47,877 nucleotides of DNA from Smittium culicis (GCA_001970855.1 LSSN01002864.1:1-47877), one strand, 5' to 3'; positions 12,980 to 24,100 are shown, counted from the stretch's first letter. The notes: generated by a model not told the origin, from the sequence alone. Program-made: numbers and translations.

Positions 12980-13056
12980 ATTGACTATTTACAGATATTA
13001 AATAATTATTTCTCTTTACATATAATTCAAACTTTTATTACTATCAAAGAAAAAAA

Positions 13057-15309
13057 ATGTATGAATCAGACCCAATTGGATCAAAGCCTGATGCTTGGAC
13101 AGTAATACACGAAAGTACTGATTCAACTGAAGAAGTTAGACGATACTACAAGGATCCTTCAAAGCTTGTTGATAACGAATGGAGAAATGGAGGAAATACC
13201 ACCTTATATGAAATGCTTAAAAAAGTTGTCAGCAAGAATCCCAATAAGGAAATCATAGGTAAAAGAACTATCATCGGAATCGAAGAGGTTGAAAAGAAGG
13301 TCCCCAAGCCATTGTCTACTGAAGATAAATCAGACCGCAGAAAATCTGTAGTTGGCAAGATCAAAAAACGAATCAGCACCGATAAGAATCGGGAATACAC
13401 TACTAAGAAATGGACTTATCAGAAGCTATCCCCATATAATTGGATGACTTACCAGCAGTTGTGGGATAAAACTTGCCTAATTTCAAGAGGTTTGATTTCT
13501 CGTGAAGTTGGTTTATCCTCAAATGATACTATGGAAATTTTTGCACCAACATCCGCAGAATGGACTACTATGTTTATTTCCTGTGTACGCCAAAGCATTC
13601 GCGTTGCTACTGCCTACGATACTCTCGGATACGAAGGCCTGCTCTTTTCAGTTAACGAAGCTGGTGCTAAAGTTCTGTTTACCAGAATCGATTTGATTGG
13701 AACTGCTGCAAAAGTTGCCTCTGAATCCGAATGTTTGGATACAATTATTTACTTTGGAGCCGGCGAGCTTGACAAGTTTAATCCTAAAGTTTCGCAAGGA
13801 CTGGAACAAGCAGTTGAACTAATTGACTCTAAAGGAAAGAAAATTTTCTCGCTAGAGCAAATTATCGAGTTTGGCTCAGACCCTAGTCTATATAAAAAGG
13901 GTTCTTCAGAGGCTCACGACAGCGGAAGCAAAACAGTCAAACCCAACAAAGGAAGTGAAAGCGACACTCTTGACGAATCAACTGATGAGCCACCGACTCA
14001 AGAATCCATTGCACTTATTATGTATACATCTGGCACTACTGGAAAACCAAAAGGCGTTGTAATCAAGCATAAAAATGTATGCTCAGTTATCGGCGGGATT
14101 CAGCTTTCTTTGCTAGACACATTCAAAGCCGACGATATAATCATAGCGTACTTGCCCCTCGCTCATATTCTCGAATTTGCTGTCGAGTTTCTTGCATTGT
14201 CATTGGGCATAAGGATCGGCTACGGAACCCCAAGAACTCTAACTACATCCATGGTTCACGGCTGTCTCGGTGATTTGGAAGAACTCAAGCCAACTCTAAT
14301 GGCCGGTGTTCCTCAAGTCTGGAATGGAATTGCTCGTGAAATAATGAATCAAGTCAACAGCAAAGGGCCAATTGTTTCCCGAATTTTTAACGCAGCCCTT
14401 AGATTCAAGTGGTCTCGTATGATAAGCAATCCTGAAAACCAAAACTGGGTACATGAAGGCTACCTATTTTCAAAAGCAAAACAGATTGTTGGCGGAAGAT
14501 TGAGGTTGGCACTATCCGGTGGTGCATCCATTTCACCTGAAACACAGCAGCTATTGTCGTGTATTCTCTGCCCAATTGTTCAAGGCTATGGAATGACTGA
14601 AACTTGCGGTGTCATTGCCATCCAAAAATTTGAAACTTTTGGTCTTGGTAAAACTGGTCCTTGTATCCCTTCGGTTGAAGCAAAGCTTGTTAGTGTACCA
14701 GACGCAGGGTATGACAGTAAAAATGGACAAGGTGAAGTTTGGGTCCGTGGTCCATCAATTTCCTCCGGATACTTGGTTGACCCACCAAATGTTGAAGAAA
14801 CATTCACAAAAGATGGCTGGCTAAGAACTGGTGATATCGCTGAATGGACGCCCGATGGTCAAATTAAAATCATTGACCGTCTCAAAAACTTAGTCAAGAT
14901 GTCAAATGGCGAATATATCGCCCTTGAACAGCTCGAGTCTGCTTATGTAACCAGCCCATTCGTTCAAAACATTTGCATCCACGCCCAGTCCGATAAAATG
15001 CAGCCTATTGCTATTGTAGCAATAGATGAAAAGCTCTCTCAGCGTTTAGCCTCTAATGTAGGAATCGATCCACACACTGAAAAGTCTAAACTTGTAACCA
15101 ATGACTCTGCAAAATCAGCTGTACTCAAATCTCTTTTAGATATTGCCAAAAAGAACAATTATGTCAAATCACAAACTATCAGCGATGTGATTATTGATGA
15201 AAATGAATGGAGCGCTGATAATGGGCTGCTCACCGCTGCTGGTAAACTCCAACGCAAAGCCGTTGAAAACAGCTTAAAAGATAAAATTGATACCGTATAC
15301 CTTAACTAA
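13057..15309 (+). CDS. FAA1: Long-chain fatty-acid CoA ligase
   Basis: This enzyme activates long-chain fatty acids to acyl-CoA with ATP, feeding lipid synthesis, beta-oxidation and fatty-acid import. At 750 aa it is somewhat longer than yeast Faa1/Faa4 (about 700). The adenylate-forming signatures are intact: the P-loop-like YTSGTTGKPKG at residues 323-333, YGMTET at 511-516, RTGD at 590-593 and the fatty-acyl-CoA-synthetase block DRLKNLVKMSNGEYIALE from 607. Two inserts explain the extra length: a Lys/Arg-rich stretch at about 84-116 and a Ser/Lys/Asp-rich linker at about 280-312 just before the P-loop. No cleavable signal peptide is evident. The start follows an A-rich leader and fits the family N-terminus. 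The gene is intronless and converges on brr2. The family and function are secure; the exact paralogue (Faa1, Faa4 or Lcf1 type) is not. Confidence 0.95.
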   Translation: MYESDPIGSKPDAWTVIHESTDSTEEVRRYYKDPSKLVDNEWRNGGNTTLYEMLKKVVSKNPNKEIIGKRTIIGIEEVEKKVPKPLSTEDKSDRRKSVVGKIKKRISTDKNREYTTKKWTYQKLSPYNWMTYQQLWDKTCLISRGLISREVGLSSNDTMEIFAPTSAEWTTMFISCVRQSIRVATAYDTLGYEGLLFSVNEAGAKVLFTRIDLIGTAAKVASESECLDTIIYFGAGELDKFNPKVSQGLEQAVELIDSKGKKIFSLEQIIEFGSDPSLYKKGSSEAHDSGSKTVKPNKGSESDTLDESTDEPPTQESIALIMYTSGTTGKPKGVVIKHKNVCSVIGGIQLSLLDTFKADDIIIAYLPLAHILEFAVEFLALSLGIRIGYGTPRTLTTSMVHGCLGDLEELKPTLMAGVPQVWNGIAREIMNQVNSKGPIVSRIFNAALRFKWSRMISNPENQNWVHEGYLFSKAKQIVGGRLRLALSGGASISPETQQLLSCILCPIVQGYGMTETCGVIAIQKFETFGLGKTGPCIPSVEAKLVSVPDAGYDSKNGQGEVWVRGPSISSGYLVDPPNVEETFTKDGWLRTGDIAEWTPDGQIKIIDRLKNLVKMSNGEYIALEQLESAYVTSPFVQNICIHAQSDKMQPIAIVAIDEKLSQRLASNVGIDPHTEKSKLVTNDSAKSAVLKSLLDIAKKNNYVKSQTISDVIIDENEWSADNGLLTAAGKLQRKAVENSLKDKIDTVYLN

Positions 15310-16862
15310 AAATCTTGTATTCATTTTTTTTTTACAAGTTTAATCTAAATACTTAATTTGTATTATATCTTTGAAAATAATAATGTTAATAAATTAATTA
15401 GCTTTGTTTAGCTAAATAAAATAATCAAATAATATTACCCATCAAATAATTTTTATAAAATTAATAAATATCATTAAAATATTTCTTTTGGAATAAAAAA
15501 ATTGAAGCTTATTTAGAAAAAAACTTCAAGTGTGATAATTTGAAATTATAATATTTAACGTTTATGGAAAATATATGCTATACGATAAAGAACTTTTACA
15601 GAACTTTTCGCATCCAGATTTTAATCCTTAAATAATGTAATGAATTTTACAAATGAGTCTACCGAGCTAAATATTTACTCTTTCAACCACACAAGTATCT
15701 TTATAAAAAGTTAAGCCCCAATTATTATTTATATTATTTATATTATTTCATGCTTACTTTCATTTCACTGCCCCTTTATTTTATCAATTTTGTTAAATAT
15801 AATATACAATAAATGCAATAAGTATAAAAAAAATTAATAATCTAGAAATTATATATATTTATTAACTGACCCTCTCCACCTCGTCCAACAATCTAGTAAC
15901 CCCATAAACCTTGTGAATTATTCAAAGATAATAAAATCAAACTTTATAATTTTTTTAATGGATTAACTACTTGCTCTTTTTTTATATACTAGAGCTATAA
16001 ATAACCGAGTCTTAAGTGTCGTTTATAATAATTATAAGTTTTTTTTACAATTTTTCAAAATTTGGTAATTAAAATAAAATTAATATCGCAAATTTGTTCA
16101 CACATATCTTTGCAATGAAAATTTTTTTATATCAGAATTAACGTTTTTTTTTCTAATAGTACAACATTGTTAGTATTTCGACTATTCAGCTATTAAATCC
16201 TGTGAGATGAATAGTTGATAAATTTTCTCATACCTGCCTGAAACGCGTAAAATATTAGTTATTCAGTCAATTTTCTTTGATCCATTAGAATTTTAAACGC
16301 AAATTAATTATTTTAAAGTTAGAAAAATAAATAAAAATTATATTTGTGTAGAGTAAATAAATATAGGTATTAGTTAATTTTAGCATGTTTTTGAGGGATG
16401 TTTTTATTTTAATAAAGTTCCATTTACGAATGAATCGGTAAAAAAACAACTAGGTATAGTTTTAGCAAATACAAGAAATGAAATCCAAAATAGTTAGTAA
16501 AAAAGGAATTATTTCTATTGCCAAGTATATAAAAAAAAAAATTAGTCAAATTTTTGAAAAGCCTTAATTTGCAGGCTTTAATACCAGTTGCTGTAAACAT
16601 GCATTTCATTTTTTTGACATTGAAAGGTCATTGTTTAACATAAAAGAAAAAAGTTTTAATCTAATTAAGATAATTTTATAAGGAAATGTACTGGTATTTG
16701 ATGTGAAATCGTGTTTTCCAAATAAAATATAATAATCAAAAAAATAAAAATTTGGAAATAAAAGTTGCTAAGGTTTAGAAAAAAATGATATAGTTTACAA
16801 TATTAAATTAAACTAATAATAGTGAGCTACATAATTGCAATAGTAGATAGTAATAATTTAGT
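15310..16862. other. Shared 3' spacer, no gene seen
   Basis: An AT-rich gap between two convergent genes. Right after the synthetase stop, a CTTGTA...TACAAG inverted repeat flanks a T run (about 15313-15340) and could help 3'-end formation. Short AATAAA-like strings occur on both strands. No coding frame here looks real. Confidence 0.6.
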
Positions 16863-19800
16863 TTAGTCTGTATCCATTCCATCTTCATCATCTTCGTCGT
16901 CATCTGAGTCAGAATTTTCATTATCAGGAACAACATAAAGATCGAGATCAACTTCCTGATCACAGCCTGCATAACTGTCACACATTAAATATAGCTTATA
17001 TTTAACCAGTGATAAATCGCCATTGAACTCTTTCATAAGCGAGTTAAGCTCAGCAGAAGAACTGGAAACGCTTTTACTAAGGGTTTTACTTGATAAGAAC
17101 TTCCAGCTAGGAGAGTCAAATTGAAGGTTAAATTTTAGCTCTGACGAAATAGTTACTCTCTTTACAGCCACCAAGCTATTAGAATCTGGATAGGTAATGA
17201 CAACCCACCAAGCTTCGTCCTTCTTGAATGGATAAAATGGCGCGATGACTGGTCCAGGTGGAGTGACTTCATTTTTCAACATCTCTTCGATATCATCCTC
17301 GTCAATATCACGATCAATACTGATAGTTACTGAAACGGTGCTAGAAGAATAAGAAACAGCCAGAGAATCAATTACGTCTGATGCTATAGGGTTGATAGGT
17401 TCTATTGTTGCGTTTAGTCCGAGGGTAGGGTATCTGTTTGCATATGTAGCAATTTCTGCAATGTGACCTTGGCTTAATCCATCAAATAGATCATCACGTT
17501 CATTATCCTCCATGGACATAATATCATAAACAGAGTCGATATTGAACTTTTTAAGCTTAGAAACTAATGTTTCGTTGGTAAGATCGAAATGAGGTATTTG
17601 CTTGATGTTTTGGTCGTGTCCTATCCAAATAGCTTGAATAACCATCTGAGATAGTTCCATAGCAGCCAACGCGGGGTTTATCCAAGTTTGTGAACTTGAA
17701 ACGTCTACAACTGCTTGTAGAAGTCTAGTAACCCTAGAAAGAACCCATTTCTGATCAGCTATTAAGTCGAATGGTAAGTTGAGTCTAGAAAAGTGAGCTT
17801 GTAACAAAAGGTGAGTTTTAACTCTAGGAGAGTTGTATTTGTGAATTTCGGAGTACTTCTTTGAGGAGTTTGATTGTGCAGAATCTCCGTCGTTATTTTT
17901 GGAAGATGAAATTGTAGGCGCTGGAATCAAAACACGTTTTGCAATTTTAGAGAGTAAATTTTGCTCTTTATGTCTAATTGGAATACGCTCAAATTCATCT
18001 GCAGCACAAATGATGTCTAAAACACCACGGAGCTTTGTTGTAGCGCTAAGAGATAGTGAAAGCATTTCGACAGTAACGTATCTTAGCTGGTAGTATGAAG
18101 CGATCATGCCTAAGTTTGTAGGGTTAATCTCATCCTCTTCATCGTCTTCGTCATCGTTTTCATCAGCAACAGTAATACATTTTGCTAATGACAAATCGCT
18201 AAGAGTTGTTTCTACAAGCTCAGAAAGATAATCTGATAAGTCATTGTGGTCGGTGCCTTGTAGGCCATAGTAATTAGGATTAAGGAGTAAACGACGATAT
18301 AGTAAAGTCCATGTTATGTAATCAACAGCATCTTGCTTACTTGAAATAGTACGAGTAACAATTTCTGTGTTGAAAGTGTCGTGCAACATTGAATCTAAAC
18401 GAGATTCAATTGGAAGAGGTTCATACATAAACTTTTTATAAAATTCTTTTTTGTTATTTGGACACATTAAAACGCATTTTTTTGCTGCTAAAGAAGAGTT
18501 ACTGGTTGAAGACATCATTTGTAATATTTGAGGAATTGGATAATCAACGTATCTATGCTGTCTGCCGATATAATGTTGCGTTCCCATAATTACTACAACA
18601 TCACAACCGATATCATCACCATCTATGTCCCAACACATTTCTCTAGATGCAACAAGCAAAGTTATAACGTTATTTACAAAAAGTGACTCAACAATTTTTC
18701 TATCGCGTGGATCCATTTCTTCAAAGTAGTATGCAATTCCGTTTCTTACAAGATCTTCTAATTTTTTATCATTCAGGTCTAAATCTTTTAGAAGCTCAGG
18801 CTTGTACAAAAATCTTTCAGGGTAGCCTTCAGCAATTGAGTAGGTAAGTAATTGGGCAGCGGTCAATCTAGCTTGTTTTCGGTTAGCTACGTAAACAATC
18901 GATCTACTTAACGAACTCTTATTAGCATCCAAGTTAGAATTAGTAATAGCCATATATACAGGTCTAACCATTGAGAGCATTATTGAAGCAAAGTTGCCAA
19001 TGTGGTGAGATTGTATGTGAATATCTAAAGGTGTAGGTCTAACCATAGGGTGGAAATTGAATGTATTTGATTTGGGAATACCCAGCCAGCTAGAAATGTC
19101 TTTGGCATTAGCAAGGGGGACTGAAAGAGCCACAATTCTTAGAGGAATATTTAACTGCGCAGTAATGTACCTCAGTCTACTAGAAACAACTTCGTAAGAA
19201 ACAGCGTCAGTGATGCCACCCTCATCATCGACAGTTGAACCTAATCCACCACCACCAACCCATTCGATTTTATCTAAGATTGCTAGTCTTACCGTATGAA
19301 TGACTTTGCGTTGCTTCCACCTGCGGGTTAAGTTATCCCATTGAGAAGGAGTACAGCAAACAATATCGCTTGTCTGTAATATCTTTAAATCGGCGCTAGT
19401 TTCACCTGTTAGTAAAGATATTCTTTTCCCAAGGTATTTGCAGACGGAATTTCCCCAAGATTTCACTTTCTTTTCGCACATTGATGAAAAAAGTGAAATA
19501 TAAACGGCTTTGGGATGTTCTTGATCAGAGGTTTTACTAGTAAATAGCCTAAAGAGAGCTAATTCAGCACAAACAGAAAGGGTAGAAGGAGAAGAACATC
19601 CTATGAAAATGTTAGAATCGGAATTGTAAAGCGAGTTAAAAGTCTGTGTTTGGATTGAGTCAAACTCATACTTGTTTCTATTAGAGTAAACTGCTTCACA
19701 AACAGGGTTATTTAGAGCAGAAATTGGCAAAAGTTGCATGTCTAATAGCTCTGTTGGGGGTGAGAATTTTTCAGGGAGTAGCATATGTCTAAATGAAACT

Positions 19801-22800
19801 GGAACTCTCGTCTCAGAAGCGAGCCATCTGTCTGATACAACAGAAACAAAATAGTGAGGTGGGAGAGGATCAAGAAGCGGGCATACGAATTCTAAAGTGT
19901 GCTCAGATTCACAATAAATCTGTTTGAGAATAAATTGCTCGCTGTGCAAAATTTTTTCACCGTCGGCGCTTTCTACGAAAACCCAAAATAATAAAGAATT
20001 TCCGTGAATGGCTTCATCCCAGCGCATATCAGGGGTTATTGTTAATTCAATATGAACTAGTCCTCGAGACCATGGCTGAACGTGAACACGAACATCAACT
20101 CTGGGAACAGAATATATGAGTTTGTGAAGAAGTCTTCCAGCTTTAGGGACACCAATCCATTCCCCAAGCTCAGGAGGCTCCATATCCAACAACCTTTCCC
20201 AAGGCATATTTTTTCTTTCAACTCTTCGAAGCAAATCAGCTGGGATACCACTTCCGTATCTCCCGGCTATTCCAAATTGTCTAAGAGGAGACATAGATAA
20301 CCATTGGCGCTTTTCTATTTGTTTACACCAATCCAAAGCTCTTCTAGCAGCAGAAGCCCAACCCCTACGCAAGCATATTTCAAAAATAGCTCTCATTAAT
20401 CTTGCAGCTGACTGAGTTACATATACCATATCAGAAACTAAGGCGAATCCTTCCAAATGTAGCCTTGCAACGTATGATTGCAAAAGTACCGATATTTTAG
20501 CTACTGGGTCATCGATTGATTCTTTAACTGGAATAGGAACACGCTCTAAAAGTCTTTTAAGTTCTTGCTTCTCATCAGCTCTAACTGGTATTAATTGAAA
20601 TTCACTTGAAAGACCGAATACGCGTATTAAGTCGATATCTCCAATTGTTGGGCGTAGATGAGTTTTGTATGCAGTCATAGATTTGTACTGGACATAGTAC
20701 AGCGAAGCAACTCTTCCTAATTCCGTAGGTTGGATTTTCCCACTTCTATGCTCATATCTAATCATTCCAGCCTTTTCTAGCTGTAGGCAAGCAGCATGAA
20801 TTAAATCCACTCTACGTTGAATTAAAGTAGGGTCACTTTTAATTTGGTCAGGATCACATCCATATAGAACAGGTGATCTAAGCATTCTAACATATAGATA
20901 GGAATATCCAAGCCATTTTACGGCTTCGTCTCTGCTTTGAATCGACCCCAAGGAGATCTCGGCATTAAGGTTATCAGGTAATTTCAAAGCAAGCTGAGAT
21001 TCGATTGGGAGTTGCTGATTAAGCAAAGATAAATAGTATTGAATTTCATTGTGAGTAGTAATTATTGTGCCTTCGCCAAATGTATCATATTGGGGGCGAC
21101 CAGCTCTTCCAAGCATTTGTAAAATATCTTGTGGTGAAAGCTCAGTCCAGCATCCTTGTTCAGGAGAATATACTTGAGTTCCTTTAATAATTACCGAATG
21201 AGCAGGTAAATTCACACCCCAAGCAAGAGTTGCAGTTGAAACTAGTACTTGAATGTGACCGTCAGCAAACAATTCTTCCACCAAAGTTCTATCGACGCGA
21301 GTCATACCAGCATGATGAACAGCGAATCCATAGGGTAAAATGTCTTTTAGAATTGGGTCTTTAGTGCTTTCGGCTTCAGAAAGCAAAATTTCACGAGAAG
21401 CGCCATCCTGTTTTACAAAATTAGCAATGGATTGTTTTTCAATAGCCATATCCCTAAGAAAGATAGCTGTCTTAGCAGTTTCCTTACGTGCGTGAACAAA
21501 GACAATTGTCTGATTTTTACCAGCTTGCTCAGAAACCTTATTGAAAGTTATCTCATTCATTAGAGCAAGTCTTTTTATAGCCTTTTTTTCAGTAATGCCA
21601 ACAAAAGATTGCTGTAGAGGGCATGGTCGATATTTTGCGTTAAAATAGAATAGGCCTGTCTTTGGGTTGACTCTCATAAAAGCAGATACGTCTTCGTAGT
21701 TGGGTAAGGTGGCTGATAAACCAACCAAACGGACTTTTTCTTGCGTTTGTTCCATAGTTCTTATTAAGCGAGAAACGAGTGCTTCTAAAACTGGGCCACG
21801 AGTGTCGTGTAAAAGGTGGATTTCATCAATGATAACAAGTCTCACTAATCTAGTATAACTGCGTTCAGTAGACTTGCGAGTTATAACATCCCATTTTTCT
21901 GGTGTAGTAATAATTACTTGGGTGGATTCAATTTGATCTTTTGTGAGCTGAGAGTCACCTGTGAGCTCTTTAACCGTAACATTAAGCCCTTCCAAACGTT
22001 TTGAAAAGCTTCCAGCGATTTCAGCTACAAGAGCTTTCATAGGAGCTATGTAAACAATTTTAAAGGCTTCGGTATCAAGCTCGCCTGCGCTATTAATAAA
22101 ATTTTGCATAGTTTGTATCATAGTAAGCATAGCGACATTAGTTTTACCAGCGCCTGTTGGAGCACACACAAGCATGTTTTCATCAGAGCCAAAAGCGCAT
22201 TTAAAAACTTTGCTTTGAACTTTGTTAAAGTTTTTAGTTCCTGGGAATGCTTTCTGGGCCCAAGTGGGAAGTTCTGATAGTTTTACTACTTTAGTTGTGT
22301 CATCTGTAGGGGGTTTAGGAGCAGGAACAAAGACTTCTTCGTAGCCTTTATGAGTCTGTTTAAATGAGCCGTCTGGTAACTTGCAGTTTTTATTTGACAT
22401 TAGTCTAGGACCTTGTGTAAAGCCTATCGCTTCCAAGTCAATGTTTTCGGACGGCCCAGGAAGTCTTCCATCTTTTGATTCTGAGTCTATGTCCATAGAA
22501 TCATTTTGACTAGCTTCTAATGAACCCGTGTCGCCTTTGATTTTACGGTTGCCAAAATCTGCTTTTCGGGATTCAAGTGAACCAATAAGCTTGTCAGCCA
22601 AGGATTTTTTGCCTTCAGAGATCATTTCGTGGATTAGGCTGTCGATTTTATCTTTACTTGAGCCCGCCAATCTAGACCAACGAGTACCATAAACAATTAC
22701 ATCACGGTTGACAGTTAATTCTCTTACTACATCAAACATACTAAATTCAAAAAGTTCAACTAGCTTGTTTTCTAAAATGCGTGCATCAGTTGTTGATTCC

Positions 22801-23762
22801 ATGATGACCATAGCAGCCTCGGATTTTTCTTGAGCAGTGTGATCATCGCCCAGGGCTTTTTTAAATCTTCGCTGGATCCAAAAAGCATCAATTGAATGAA
22901 TGTCTAATTGATCGGGCTTAGAGATAGTTAATGAATTATTTTCATTATCGTTTATTGAAGAATCATCGGCATTTTGATGAGTAGGGCTAAAGGGGCCAGA
23001 ATCGTATTCGTTATTAATATTATTTGGATTATCATAGTCATTTTCATCGTATTCATCTTCAGACTCTTCATCGCTTTTTTCTGAATCAGAATTCTCATTT
23101 TCATCAAATACTACAGCTACACCAACTTTTTCATCTAAATCTTTACCAGTGGAGTCTTGGTTATTATTATCTTGATCGAAGTCAACAATCTGTTTACCTA
23201 GATTTACAAGAATAGAAAATTGATCAGGAGCCAATTTGATATCAAGCATTTGTTCAATCTGCTTTTTTTTATCCAGATCTTTGATGTTTGGATCTTTCAG
23301 TAGTTGAAGTGACTCTTCGCTGGCGGAGTAAATTATTTCTTCGGTTTGTTCGCCCAGGTACCTTTTGAAAAATTCTAAAATCAGACTCCATATTTCTCTA
23401 GTTTCTTGTGTTTGAGGAATGTAAGACAGGCCATCTAAATTCTCAGAAGCAGCTAGTGCATCATCGTATCCGTACGCGGGTTTCCGAGCAGAGCGTTTAG
23501 ATTTTGTAGATTTTTTAATTGATTCTATTTCCGAAAGATTGGAGATGTCTTTATTGGTTGAGGATATATCTGACTTGTTAACAGTAGCATCTTTTCGAAC
23601 GCGAGACCCCATTTCCTTTGGGTTTATTTTACCCCAAAGGGATTCAGGTTCGCCAGAAGGTTCATTTACTCTTCGTGGTAATTCTGAACGATCAGCTTGC
23701 AAAACAAGGTTCGAATTAGCTGCATAAGAATACTGGCTAGCTCTACTAGCTTCGTCTGCCAT
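16863..23762 (-). CDS. brr2: Pre-mRNA-splicing helicase Brr2 (U5 snRNP)
   Basis: Brr2 is the Ski2-like RNA helicase of the U5 snRNP that unwinds U4/U6 to activate the spliceosome. The 2299-aa intronless frame matches the family from its first residues (a SxQYxYxANSNLVLQADRS-type start) to its acidic tail. In order it has an acidic N-terminal region with a PWI-like segment, then the N-terminal helicase cassette with Walker A CAPTGAGKT (533-541), DEIH (646-649), SAT (683-685) and GRAGRP (885-890). A winged helix and first Sec63 unit (about 1010-1320), a second helicase-like cassette (about 1360-1790), and a second Sec63 unit (about 1920-2270) follow. The active cassette is intact. The second cassette is normally inactive, but here it lacks recognisable nucleotide motifs: GCSSPSTLS replaces the P-loop (1388-1396), DKIE replaces DExH (1497-1500), and MMSSTSNSS replaces motif VI (1749-1757). 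Slh1/ASCC3-type paralogues are excluded by the N-terminus. Confidence 0.97.
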   Translation of the reverse strand: MADEASRASQYSYAANSNLVLQADRSELPRRVNEPSGEPESLWGKINPKEMGSRVRKDATVNKSDISSTNKDISNLSEIESIKKSTKSKRSARKPAYGYDDALAASENLDGLSYIPQTQETREIWSLILEFFKRYLGEQTEEIIYSASEESLQLLKDPNIKDLDKKKQIEQMLDIKLAPDQFSILVNLGKQIVDFDQDNNNQDSTGKDLDEKVGVAVVFDENENSDSEKSDEESEDEYDENDYDNPNNINNEYDSGPFSPTHQNADDSSINDNENNSLTISKPDQLDIHSIDAFWIQRRFKKALGDDHTAQEKSEAAMVIMESTTDARILENKLVELFEFSMFDVVRELTVNRDVIVYGTRWSRLAGSSKDKIDSLIHEMISEGKKSLADKLIGSLESRKADFGNRKIKGDTGSLEASQNDSMDIDSESKDGRLPGPSENIDLEAIGFTQGPRLMSNKNCKLPDGSFKQTHKGYEEVFVPAPKPPTDDTTKVVKLSELPTWAQKAFPGTKNFNKVQSKVFKCAFGSDENMLVCAPTGAGKTNVAMLTMIQTMQNFINSAGELDTEAFKIVYIAPMKALVAEIAGSFSKRLEGLNVTVKELTGDSQLTKDQIESTQVIITTPEKWDVITRKSTERSYTRLVRLVIIDEIHLLHDTRGPVLEALVSRLIRTMEQTQEKVRLVGLSATLPNYEDVSAFMRVNPKTGLFYFNAKYRPCPLQQSFVGITEKKAIKRLALMNEITFNKVSEQAGKNQTIVFVHARKETAKTAIFLRDMAIEKQSIANFVKQDGASREILLSEAESTKDPILKDILPYGFAVHHAGMTRVDRTLVEELFADGHIQVLVSTATLAWGVNLPAHSVIIKGTQVYSPEQGCWTELSPQDILQMLGRAGRPQYDTFGEGTIITTHNEIQYYLSLLNQQLPIESQLALKLPDNLNAEISLGSIQSRDEAVKWLGYSYLYVRMLRSPVLYGCDPDQIKSDPTLIQRRVDLIHAACLQLEKAGMIRYEHRSGKIQPTELGRVASLYYVQYKSMTAYKTHLRPTIGDIDLIRVFGLSSEFQLIPVRADEKQELKRLLERVPIPVKESIDDPVAKISVLLQSYVARLHLEGFALVSDMVYVTQSAARLMRAIFEICLRRGWASAARRALDWCKQIEKRQWLSMSPLRQFGIAGRYGSGIPADLLRRVERKNMPWERLLDMEPPELGEWIGVPKAGRLLHKLIYSVPRVDVRVHVQPWSRGLVHIELTITPDMRWDEAIHGNSLLFWVFVESADGEKILHSEQFILKQIYCESEHTLEFVCPLLDPLPPHYFVSVVSDRWLASETRVPVSFRHMLLPEKFSPPTELLDMQLLPISALNNPVCEAVYSNRNKYEFDSIQTQTFNSLYNSDSNIFIGCSSPSTLSVCAELALFRLFTSKTSDQEHPKAVYISLFSSMCEKKVKSWGNSVCKYLGKRISLLTGETSADLKILQTSDIVCCTPSQWDNLTRRWKQRKVIHTVRLAILDKIEWVGGGGLGSTVDDEGGITDAVSYEVVSSRLRYITAQLNIPLRIVALSVPLANAKDISSWLGIPKSNTFNFHPMVRPTPLDIHIQSHHIGNFASIMLSMVRPVYMAITNSNLDANKSSLSRSIVYVANRKQARLTAAQLLTYSIAEGYPERFLYKPELLKDLDLNDKKLEDLVRNGIAYYFEEMDPRDRKIVESLFVNNVITLLVASREMCWDIDGDDIGCDVVVIMGTQHYIGRQHRYVDYPIPQILQMMSSTSNSSLAAKKCVLMCPNNKKEFYKKFMYEPLPIESRLDSMLHDTFNTEIVTRTISSKQDAVDYITWTLLYRRLLLNPNYYGLQGTDHNDLSDYLSELVETTLSDLSLAKCITVADENDDEDDEEDEINPTNLGMIASYYQLRYVTVEMLSLSLSATTKLRGVLDIICAADEFERIPIRHKEQNLLSKIAKRVLIPAPTISSSKNNDGDSAQSNSSKKYSEIHKYNSPRVKTHLLLQAHFSRLNLPFDLIADQKWVLSRVTRLLQAVVDVSSSQTWINPALAAMELSQMVIQAIWIGHDQNIKQIPHFDLTNETLVSKLKKFNIDSVYDIMSMEDNERDDLFDGLSQGHIAEIATYANRYPTLGLNATIEPINPIASDVIDSLAVSYSSSTVSVTISIDRDIDEDDIEEMLKNEVTPPGPVIAPFYPFKKDEAWWVVITYPDSNSLVAVKRVTISSELKFNLQFDSPSWKFLSSKTLSKSVSSSSAELNSLMKEFNGDLSLVKYKLYLMCDSYAGCDQEVDLDLYVVPDNENSDSDDDEDDEDGMDTD

Positions 23763-24100
23763 TATGTAAGTAAATTAAGTATTGATGTTTTAAATCGGCT
23801 TAGAATTGAATAATTTGATCAAAGCCCAAATTTATTTATATATAGAGTTTGAATTATAGCTAGCATACAAGAATTACAAAATAAAGTTTGTTTGCTATAA
23901 AGCTAAGAAAATTTTAATCACAGCTTTTAATTACGCCAAAACAAAATTAAATACAGTAAACAAACGCGTTTTGAAGAATTTCTCAAAATCCCCTCAAAAA
24001 AAAAAAGGCTTTATGCTATAACCATTGGGTAATCCTTTTTGCCGAATTCATACTTTTTGATTGCTCAAGGCTATTGGTTGATCTTGATTAAGGCTTTATT

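Larger units (their letters stand above)
1..13056. other. AT-rich gene desert with repeat relics
   Basis: No convincing intact gene is visible in this 13 kb stretch. It is dominated by A/T runs and stop codons in all frames. It holds several decayed ~195-base TTAA-ended elements (212-407, 1794-1988, 9827-10021, 10627-10775, 11251-11446, 12025-12222), a 72-base foldback (8702-8773), a partial copy of a second repeat family near 9678, a Ty3/gypsy-integrase-like scrap (11858-11980), and two short protein-like patches (2633-2827 and 3438-3674). The last few hundred bases serve as the upstream region of the acyl-CoA synthetase gene. Confidence 0.75.

Noticed and set aside
20082..20300. Antisense frame inside brr2
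   Set aside because: A shadow of the conserved brr2 coding strand, with no independent evidence. The same holds for the other antisense frames within brr2, the lipase and the synthetase.
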